Source: Paramoeba atlantica
Taxonomy: Eukaryota; Discosea
Reading direction: 5' to 3'
DNA length: 64,000 bases
Assembly: GCA_977017575.1 (NCBI GenBank)
Contig: CDRNVI010000033.1
Location: forward strand, 62,001 to 126,000
Both the position numbers and the translations under genes were made by a program. Each line of letters begins with the position of its first letter. Position 1 is the first letter of the stretch. Shown in pieces: positions 57,328 through 64,000 of this stretch. The notes beneath the pieces are model-generated. The model did not search any database. It was not told the origin of the DNA and saw only the letters and a list, made by a program, of their open reading frames with translations.

Positions 57328-57687
57328 TTAGGGTTGTATAAAAATGTGGTATAAAGTTTGAAATTTGCTTTTCTTCTTGGTCTCCCGTAAACTTTGTATT
57401 TCCAGTTCCAGACATATCATTAATATAGCTTTGGGCTTACTTTAAATTTGAGATTTAGCAAACAGTTTTTAGTCTTTAGCCCTAAACAAAGAATACAATT
57501 ATTTTCTTCACTGTAATCGATACACCAGAGTTTTGTTTCAATAATTTTAGTTTTAATACAGAGATTACGTCGCTTTCAAATTCGTAATATCGAATTGATC
57601 TTTTTATAAAAAGAAGGTCGATATATGCTTTACTTTTTCTTCTATTGCGCTTTTCTGAAATCTTTTCATAGCTCTCACAGCTCACAC

Positions 57688-58071
57688 ATGTCAGACGGTG
57701 TCAGCGATAAAGCATTTCCTTTGGCTCAGGACACTTTGGCGAGAGCCATATATGATTTGGTACAACAGTCTTCCAACTATAAGCTTTTAAAAAAGGGAGC
57801 GAATGAGGCCACAAAAGCTCTGAATCGCGGAACTGCAGAGTTGATAGTCATGGCAGGTGATACGAATCCTGTGGAGATTGTGTTACACCTCCCACTTTTG
57901 TGCGAAGACAAAAATGTGCCATACGTGTTTGTTCCTTCGAAGACGGCGCTTGGTCGTGCGGCGCAGGTGTCGCGGAATGTTGTTGCCTTGGCAATTACAA
58001 GTGCAGATGGATCACCGCTCCGTTCTCAAATCGACTCCATAAAGCTTGAAGTCGAAAAACTTTTGGTGTAA
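57688..58071 (+). CDS. SNU13: SNU13/15.5K (L7Ae-family U4 snRNP and box C/D snoRNP protein)
   Basis: The conserved protein begins at the ATG at 57688 (127 aa; human 128). An upstream in-frame ATG at 57625 would add a hydrophobic leader ([15 protein letters not shown]) unlike the family, and pyrimidine-AG signals (tcttttcatag, ctctcacag) lie between the two, so the inner start is preferred. Motifs: [13 protein letters not shown] (kink-turn binding) and [18 protein letters not shown] with [10 protein letters not shown]. It binds kink-turns in U4 snRNA and C/D snoRNAs. Confidence 0.95.
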   Translation: MSDGVSDKAFPLAQDTLARAIYDLVQQSSNYKLLKKGANEATKALNRGTAELIVMAGDTNPVEIVLHLPLLCEDKNVPYVFVPSKTALGRAAQVSRNVVALAITSADGSPLRSQIDSIKLEVEKLLV

Positions 58072-58446
58072 AATAGAACCGTTCAAGTAATTTCAAGCTA
58101 TTTTTGTGTTGGATATTAGTGAATTTTTGTTGGCTATGCAAACATGTTCGTAGCGTAATCATCGCAGACGTAGGATTTTCATTTGTTTTTATTCGAAGAC
58201 TTGTACTAAGTAAAAATTGAAAATTACTCGAAATAGGCCGCTAGCAAAAGAACGCATTTATCTTAGGAAAAATGAATATAGTTTCCTTTGTTTAGATCTC
58301 AAGCATCTACAGTACAGATAAACTATTATGCCATCTATTTTTGTACGCTTACACAACTACTAAAAAAGGAGATAGAAAGCAAAATATTCTTATTAGTAAA
58401 AATAATTTACTTTTCCATTTTTTAGAGTCTGTCAATATTAATAAAG
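58072..58446. other. AT-rich intergenic region
   Basis: No gene or repeat is seen. A pyrimidine tract with TTTTTTAG (about 58420) stands 20 bp before the next ATG. Confidence 0.4.
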
Positions 58447-59055
58447 ATGATAAATGTCGAACATTCAATTTCCTCTGGACGTCGGCACGCTAGACTGGTG
58501 TCTCAAGCTTTAGCAGAGCTGGACGAAATCAAAGAAATCATTTTTGATCGGCGTAGCGAACAGTGTCCCACTCAAACTCTTGGGAATTTTCATGTTACCG
58601 AATCGCAACTTTTTACTAATGTTCCTGCAAAATATATTATTGACCGCATCGAGAATTCTGTCCCCACAACAAGAGAATCACTTGATATTCGTTCATCTAA
58701 AGTAAAAACAACGCTCAAGAAAAAAACGTCATTTGGGACAAACAGCTTCTCGGAAGAAACGGAGCAAACGTATCGTACGGAAAGCACTCAATTGAAAGAC
58801 TTCGAAATACAGACTCACTCAGTGCATCCGGATGCAGAGGCCTTAAAATTATCTGATGTGAACAACAAGTTTGTTGAAGAAGACCAAGTAAAATACAAAA
58901 AGGAATTAGAAAATGTCGCGTCTAAACCTGTATCTGAGGACGATACTCAAAATGATCACTTTTTACTTCATAAGACCAGTGATCGATCTGAAAGCCATAG
59001 AAGTCGGAATAGCGATGAATATGATAGTTTTCTGATTTTGGAGAGTGACAGCTGA
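58447..59055 (+). CDS. Hypothetical disordered protein (202 aa)
   Basis: A 202-codon frame beginning ATG after TAATAAAG. A short helical N-terminus (SQALAELDEIKEIIFDRRSE) is followed by Ser/Thr/Glu/Lys-rich sequence without domains, ending in the acidic YDSFLILESDS. It could be an adaptor or a regulatory protein. Its length and position in the same-strand series support a real gene. The function is unknown. Confidence 0.55.
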   Translation: MINVEHSISSGRRHARLVSQALAELDEIKEIIFDRRSEQCPTQTLGNFHVTESQLFTNVPAKYIIDRIENSVPTTRESLDIRSSKVKTTLKKKTSFGTNSFSEETEQTYRTESTQLKDFEIQTHSVHPDAEALKLSDVNNKFVEEDQVKYKKELENVASKPVSEDDTQNDHFLLHKTSDRSESHRSRNSDEYDSFLILESDS

Positions 59056-59483
59056 TTCAATACATGCGAATGATTATCATGTGTGCCCATTTGAATGATT
59101 TGTAAGATAAGATTCCAAGTAAGTGATAATGGATACAATAATTTTTACTGCATAAATTATTCAATTCGTATTGCAATTAAGCCGAGTAAGTTTCGTTTGT
59201 ACACTGCGTCATCTTTATGTATCTGTATCCTCTATTTGTACGAAGGCCGTCATCTGAAAAGCTGCTTGTTCTGAAATAGAACACGTTTTTACTTATTTCA
59301 TTTTGCTTTTCAGCAGTAAACAGTAAAAGTGGGACTCAACATCAGGGTTGTACAAGTGCTCTTTTCTCTTGTTGTAAGTGCTCTTTTCTCTGCTTCGCTA
59401 TTAAAAAGACTGTTTCGAAAGTTATAAATTATGTAATTCTTTAGTAGTTAAAAATTGTTATATTGAATTTATTTGAGTTTTAA
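59056..59483. other. Intergenic region with a repeated pyrimidine motif
   Basis: GTGCTCTTTTCTCT occurs twice in tandem-like spacing (about 59358 and 59382). No gene is seen. Confidence 0.4.
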
Positions 59484-61208
59484 ATGGAGATTTTGCTACA
59501 AGAACACCACATATGCCCAGATTATAAATACTTCTGGAACTCGAGTCGGCTTCCCAATTTAGGGGCCCTACCCAATTTGCTTGACGATTTCACTGGAATT
59601 CATCGATTTCTCAGACCGCATAGCTCAGATATTTCTGCATGTGCTGCATACTGTCCTGCAGCACGAGAAACAAAAGTTTTAGCAGCACTAAAAACGTCCT
59701 CAAATGCGTGCCACGTATGCAATCTTTTCGATAAAGTTTCATTTTGCACGCATTATCTGGACGATTCCCAACAACTAATAATAAAAATATCATATAATGG
59801 TTCACAGCAGAGAAATTTCAATGTTCACCATTCCGAATCTACGCTTCTCAGTTTTCTTGCAGACCTTCAATTACTTCTCCCCCACCTTTGTGTTCCACAT
59901 TATGAAGAAAATCTTTTTTCCAAGCCTGCAAGCTATATTGACTGGCTGCTTCAACACATTGTTACACTCCTAGGACATGATGGACGAACGCTCCTTCTTT
60001 TATTCCTAAATTCTACAGACTATGACAAAGAAGTAGTCCCATTACGAGAGCATGTCCGGTGTTCTGCCGTTCGGCGAAAAAACAGATCTATGTACAACGT
60101 CATGAAAAACACTACCCAGATGGCTGCTTCAACTTTGCTATCAGGCTGGCGTTTAGAACAGGGCACTAGAAAAGGAGAAAATTCAACTATCACGTATGTG
60201 AATTTGTACGCTTCGAATTTGGAGGCCTTACACAATGCACTTTTTCGTTTTAGAAGGCTGTTAAATTCTTGTAACAAAGCTTGTTTGTCTTTATTTGGGT
60301 CTAATAATTCTGATACTTCGAACGGTATAAAGACTCAGGTCACGTATGCAGAGGATCAGTTGCATCTAGCAATGGAATCCCTAATCGAAATCCTACGTAT
60401 TCACGGTTTTACGAAAATAGGCCTCCTGGAGCCAAACATTAAAGATCTACATGAAGAAAAGAATTTGGAATTGCATAGTTGTCTATCACATAGTGCTGGA
60501 CCCCCCAAAAACATGGCGACATCACAGAATCAAGAAACGTTCAAGTCCACTGATTCCCTAACCAAAGACGAAAATGTGGAAAACGGCTTACTGGAAAAGG
60601 TTTTTCCAGAACTGTCGTGCTTCTTGGATCGTTTCAATAATAGAGGCGTGGAACTGTTTCTTAGCTGTTCTAATGAAGTGTGGGATATGGTCTGTTCTAT
60701 CGTAGACTCTTTAATAGATTTTCTTCGAAGAGCTGCTGAGTGCGCTTACAATTTCGAGCTAGAAAAAACTTCTAGAGCTCAATCACTGAATAATGAAGAA
60801 ATCGACGAACAAAAGCAATCGAAATATTTTGTTGTGCGTGATCTCTTTGACGAATTCAATACAGGTCTTTCGAGTCACTTTTTGAGACCATGCTTGTTTA
60901 CTTTATATGTGTTTTTTCGGCATTTTGTGAAACGTTTCGCGCAGTGGAAAATAAGCCAAACTAACCAGAATAAAAATGTTTCTTTAGACCTCTTCAATGT
61001 TGAGTCTGAACTGGCGCATGAAGACTCGTTGGCTAATCTAAGTCAAGATTTTTTTGTATGTTCGCAATCACCAGAAGAATCTTTACCAGACGCTGATAGC
61101 CAAGAAGTAAAGCATGTGGGCATGACTGGAGAAGGTAAAGTCAGTAGTCCTATTGGGAAAACACTGGAAGAAATGTTTGCGTCCGACTGGACTCGTGAGT
61201 GTACGTAG
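59484..61208 (+). CDS. Possible sorting-nexin-like (PX-BAR) protein
   Basis: A 574-aa protein I assign only tentatively. Residues about 95-185 (QLIIKISYNGSQQRNFNVHH, FLADLQLLLPHLCVP, LLLLFLNSTDYDKEV) have the rhythm of a PX domain with its FxxPPxP and 'FL...D' ends, but diverged. About 205-310 and 370-500 are long amphipathic helices that could form a BAR dimer (MYNVMKNTTQMAAST, NLEALHNALFRFRRL). Between them lies a low-complexity insert. If correct, it binds phosphoinositide on endosomes. The frame ends at GTGAGT-like sequence (61195), so it may continue by splicing. Confidence 0.45.
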   Translation: MEILLQEHHICPDYKYFWNSSRLPNLGALPNLLDDFTGIHRFLRPHSSDISACAAYCPAARETKVLAALKTSSNACHVCNLFDKVSFCTHYLDDSQQLIIKISYNGSQQRNFNVHHSESTLLSFLADLQLLLPHLCVPHYEENLFSKPASYIDWLLQHIVTLLGHDGRTLLLLFLNSTDYDKEVVPLREHVRCSAVRRKNRSMYNVMKNTTQMAASTLLSGWRLEQGTRKGENSTITYVNLYASNLEALHNALFRFRRLLNSCNKACLSLFGSNNSDTSNGIKTQVTYAEDQLHLAMESLIEILRIHGFTKIGLLEPNIKDLHEEKNLELHSCLSHSAGPPKNMATSQNQETFKSTDSLTKDENVENGLLEKVFPELSCFLDRFNNRGVELFLSCSNEVWDMVCSIVDSLIDFLRRAAECAYNFELEKTSRAQSLNNEEIDEQKQSKYFVVRDLFDEFNTGLSSHFLRPCLFTLYVFFRHFVKRFAQWKISQTNQNKNVSLDLFNVESELAHEDSLANLSQDFFVCSQSPEESLPDADSQEVKHVGMTGEGKVSSPIGKTLEEMFASDWTRECT

Positions 61209-61626
61209 AGTGTTTCCGATGCTCTTTTTTAAACGCGTGTAGGATTTACTATGAACAGAGCATTCAGAAATCGCCACGGCGAACATGCATTGTTTTTCTG
61301 TCATGTCGTGTTGTAGCAAAATCAATAATTATCGCCCTTAACACTCCTAACACTAACGTTTCATTAGATTTCATTATCTAACATTTCATTAGATCAAAGC
61401 TGTAACTCGTTAAAACAAGAGAATCTTCTTCAGAATGCTAACGCCAGGAGAACCCCAAACAATGTGAATTCAACTTTACAAAACGATTATTTGACTCTGG
61501 ACACATGGTTATCGAAAATTACACGAACCTTTTATATGTGCAGTCTAAACACTTAAATGATATTTTATGTTGGACGTGTTTTTCTAATAATTGGATGAGA
61601 AATGTGTTTGATTTGTTTCAAGGTTA
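61209..61626. other. Intergenic region or intron
   Basis: If the donor ACTC/GTGAGT (61195) is spliced to the AG at 61631-61632 (gtcag), the frames on both sides join. The region contains CTAAC branch-like words and T-rich stretches. No gene is seen inside. Confidence 0.3.
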
Positions 61627-62091
61627 ATGTCAGTTGCGATAACTAGGTGGCTTGAAAGCATACTTCGATGTAACATTACCGGTTCATCTCGAAGTGCCAA
61701 CTCATCAGAACTGAGTGAGCCTGTCGAGACCCCGCATCTGAGTCTGTCCGAGCGTTGGGAAAATACATTATTTGGTTCAACAAACTTGAGAGGAGGACGA
61801 ACTTCATATCCACAACAAGATATATCCGAATACTCTAAGATGGAAAACACAAACCTATATTGGTTCAATAATAAAAATATGCGCTGGGAGCCTCGCCCGG
61901 AAGCGCCGATTCATATTGTTGAGCAGTTTAAAAAGGCATTGCTGGAAACAGAATCGGACTCCTCCCAGAACGCATCAGCTCCACCGCCTATGCCAACTGC
62001 TTTTGGACCTGGTCCCGCTACTCCGAATCCCATACTGTTTGATTCCGATGGTTGCTCCCAGAGATATGCGCCTAACTCATTTTTTTCGTGA
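61627..62091 (+). CDS. Hypothetical protein (154 aa) or 3' exon of preceding gene
   Basis: A 154-codon frame. The central YWFNNKNMRWEPRPEAP resembles the Tyr/Trp 'YxxxxxxW' patches near the C-termini of COPII scaffold proteins such as Sec16, then a helix (HIVEQFKKALLETE) and a Pro-rich end. The match is weak. It may be a free-standing small gene or the last exon of the gene at 59484. No function is assigned. Confidence 0.5.
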   Translation: MSVAITRWLESILRCNITGSSRSANSSELSEPVETPHLSLSERWENTLFGSTNLRGGRTSYPQQDISEYSKMENTNLYWFNNKNMRWEPRPEAPIHIVEQFKKALLETESDSSQNASAPPPMPTAFGPGPATPNPILFDSDGCSQRYAPNSFFS

Positions 62092-62313
62092 AACAGATTG
62101 CCTTTAAGCGAGCGTTAGCATTTTTTTTTTTCGAATTTACGTGGCAATTCTGCAAACGAATTGAAGTCTCTGAATAAATACAACCAAAATCTTTTTTTGG
62201 ATTTGCTGAAAATATTCTACCTCGCGTCATGCGACCATTATTTACACTTTGCTTTTTTTGAATATTCGTCTAATTCTTTACAATTCAACAATAATATATT
62301 TCACTAGCTCTTT

Positions 62314-63411
62314 ATGAAGGCTGTCATTCAGCTACGCAAACTGTTCAAGAAAGATGAAGACTACAAAAAACGTAAACAAGCCTTCACGCAGGATCAGGAT
62401 TCAAAGGTATCTAATGGTGAACAAGACTTAACTCGTCAAAAGGAAACATTGATCGCCCTCGAAGCTCATTTTCGTGAATTAGAGAAAGGGTTTCTAAGCA
62501 AAGCCTATCATGAGGCTGTCACAGCAACAAAGTGCTTGACAGTTAAAGGTCTTCACACACCTACGTGCATTTTGCGTTATGGCTGTCCTCGAGATTCTCG
62601 ACGCGAAATTTGGCTTGCAATCACCGGGGCCCGTGACTTGAAACATCAGCATGGAGGACCACGGTATTACACGCAGTGCATTCAAAATGCGACCGAATCC
62701 AACACGAAGCAGATTGCAAAAGATCTTCACCGCACCTTACCTCTTTTAGCTGTGTTTCACGATTCGATGAACACAGAATCTCTCCGTCGAGTTTTGTTCG
62801 CTGTGGCGACACATTTAAAGCATTCCTATTGTCAAGGAATGAATGTGGTTGCGGCTTTGCTGCTTCTTGTTTACACACCGCGTCATGAACTAGATGTATT
62901 CTATACTCTCATCTCGCTGGTTGAGCGGAACAAGTATAGTGCCGGGTATTATGATGCAACTCTCTCTGGTGTACAACGAGACATCAGAGTTTTAGATTAT
63001 TTGATTTTTCAGGACGATCCGTTATTTAGCACCCATTTACAAAATATTCTTGGGATACGCCCTGCAGGTCTTTTTGTGGATTGGCTATTGTGCTTATTCG
63101 TTGGTGTTGTCCCAACGGAGTGGGTTCTGAGGATTTGGGATTTGTACATACTACGTGGCATTCCCGCAATACTTACTATTTTTCGCTCCCTTGTACGACA
63201 TTCTTCGACAACCCTTGCAAATAGTGACGTGAACACGGCAATTGATAAGGTGCAACAAGTCCGAAGGCAACTTCGAAATTTAGTAGCGTTGGATAAAGTT
63301 TTGATCCCCACATTTTCCGAAAATATGCACAATATTTCTTTTGATGAATTGAGACAACTACGAACCAAAGCTATTAATGGCGAGCTACTTTTAGACGAAT
63401 CAAGTGATTAA
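62314..63411 (+). CDS. TBC-domain Rab GTPase-activating protein
   Basis: A 365-aa protein. A basic coiled N-terminus (about 1-65) precedes the TBC domain (about 90-300): IAKDLHRTLP (the IxxDxxR motif with the arginine finger), SYCQGMNVVAALLL (YxQ motif with the glutamine finger), and VPTEWVLRIWDLYILRG. Both catalytic residues are kept, so it should speed GTP hydrolysis on a Rab. The partner Rab is unknown; Rab1 at 50686 is one candidate in the window. Confidence 0.93.
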   Translation: MKAVIQLRKLFKKDEDYKKRKQAFTQDQDSKVSNGEQDLTRQKETLIALEAHFRELEKGFLSKAYHEAVTATKCLTVKGLHTPTCILRYGCPRDSRREIWLAITGARDLKHQHGGPRYYTQCIQNATESNTKQIAKDLHRTLPLLAVFHDSMNTESLRRVLFAVATHLKHSYCQGMNVVAALLLLVYTPRHELDVFYTLISLVERNKYSAGYYDATLSGVQRDIRVLDYLIFQDDPLFSTHLQNILGIRPAGLFVDWLLCLFVGVVPTEWVLRIWDLYILRGIPAILTIFRSLVRHSSTTLANSDVNTAIDKVQQVRRQLRNLVALDKVLIPTFSENMHNISFDELRQLRTKAINGELLLDESSD

Positions 63412-64000
63412 CTTGATAATACAGATATCCAGATAACTTACTAAAACCGATGCAAATTAAATGTCTTTCTCGCTACATTAAACGAGGTGCTTGTTTTCAG
63501 CGAAGAGGGCGTCATCGCTGAGCACTTCATATTCACAGTTCCTTGGACGGAATAACTACCGGTTAAAAGATTCCAGCAGTGTGCCTTTTCCCCTTTTCTG
63601 AAATTTACACTACTTTGATCGATGAAGGACGTAGTAAGGTTGTACTGTACCTTAGGTGCAGTACTACTACCACGCCCTCTATATAAGAACTAATTATAAA
63701 TTACCCCGTTCTCAGGATTCATGAACATTTTAGGCTCTTTGTAGGTGGTTGTTTTCAACACAGAAGTCACGCATTCTGCGCGCTTCGCGTTGAAAACTAC
63801 CTCCTTAGTGACGAGGTATCGGGGGAAAAATCCCTTTTGACCAAAAAATGCAACTGGACGTATTTTATTTTTCCGGAGAAATTCAAATTGTTTTATTTTT
63901 TTTGCACACGAGATATCTTGTTCCCTTAGCGAAGAGCTTTGACGTACATGTAATTTTCTTATTGACACCCTCCTCCCCTCTGGCCGCAGAATATGTGGTT
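63412..64000. other. End region with hairpin and a fragment of the Tc1-type arm
   Basis: GGTGGTTGTTTTCAAC (63744-63759) and its imperfect inverse GTTGAAAACTACCTCC (63789-63804) could pair. At about 63908-63944, CGAGATATCTTGTTCCCTTAGCGAAGAGCTTT closely follows the inner end of the transposon arms at 23960-23990. A CT-rich run stands near the window end. No gene is seen. Confidence 0.45.

Overview
This window is nuclear DNA from an intron-poor, gene-dense unicellular eukaryote. It holds about 41 protein genes in 64 kb. Among them are RNA polymerase II subunit RPB3, ribosomal protein eS27, SNU13/15.5K, Rab1, syntaxin 5, RFC1, the helicase DHH1/DDX6, the kinase RIO1 and a PA28-type proteasome activator. 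All three stop codons are used, so the code is standard. Mitochondria are implied by GrpE, a PPR protein, a CX9C protein and a CPT2-like enzyme. I see no plastid-type gene. All 41 genes lie on the + strand. That layout, with pyrimidine-tract/AG signals close to several start codons, an RRM protein resembling kinetoplastid UBP1/2 and an LRR protein of a type I recall from kinetoplastids, recalls Euglenozoa. Dinoflagellates also have one-directional gene arrays. The proteins otherwise look conservative and I cannot fix the lineage. CCAAT and TATA-like motifs before one gene leave room for individual promoters.

Layout. 1-4.7 kb: a small hypothetical gene, dolichol kinase, and a cluster of short C-tract/TIR elements with a 15-bp tandem array. 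4.7-13.8 kb: LRR protein, protein kinase, RPB3, kinesin, cyclase-family hydrolase and an unknown protein. 14-18.7 kb: YOS1 next to syntaxin 5, a PDZ-RS protein, and a DnaJ-like protein. 18.8-23.2 kb: a CPT2-like acyltransferase whose expected catalytic His is Tyr, next to a lysyl-tRNA-synthetase-like protein with degraded catalytic motifs. 23.2-25 kb: a repeat island with a degraded Tc1/mariner element. 25-33.7 kb: a thioredoxin/zeta-type-kinase fusion, GrpE, PPR protein, PA28, unknown proteins, and a second repeat island with a tRNA-like relic. 33.7-45 kb: RFC1, then UBP-like RRM protein, eIF4B-like RRM protein, GYF protein with an eIF4E-binding-like motif, RIO1, a ubiquitin-conjugating enzyme and DHH1. 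45-64 kb: adenosine kinase, GSK3, hexokinase, Rab1, CX9C protein, WD-repeat-like protein, eS27, mannose-6-phosphate isomerase, PP2C, SNU13, two unknowns, a possible PX-BAR protein and a TBC RabGAP.

Shared themes. ER-Golgi traffic: YOS1, syntaxin 5, Rab1, TBC RabGAP. Sugar supply for glycosylation: hexokinase, mannose-6-phosphate isomerase, dolichol kinase. mRNA fate and translation: UBP-like, eIF4B-like, GYF, RIO1 and DHH1, which sit almost side by side. Several GC-rich genes (RPB3, cyclase, PDZ-RS, WD) switch from C-rich to G-rich along the coding strand. Intergenic DNA is AT-rich and carries at least three families of short inverted-repeat elements.
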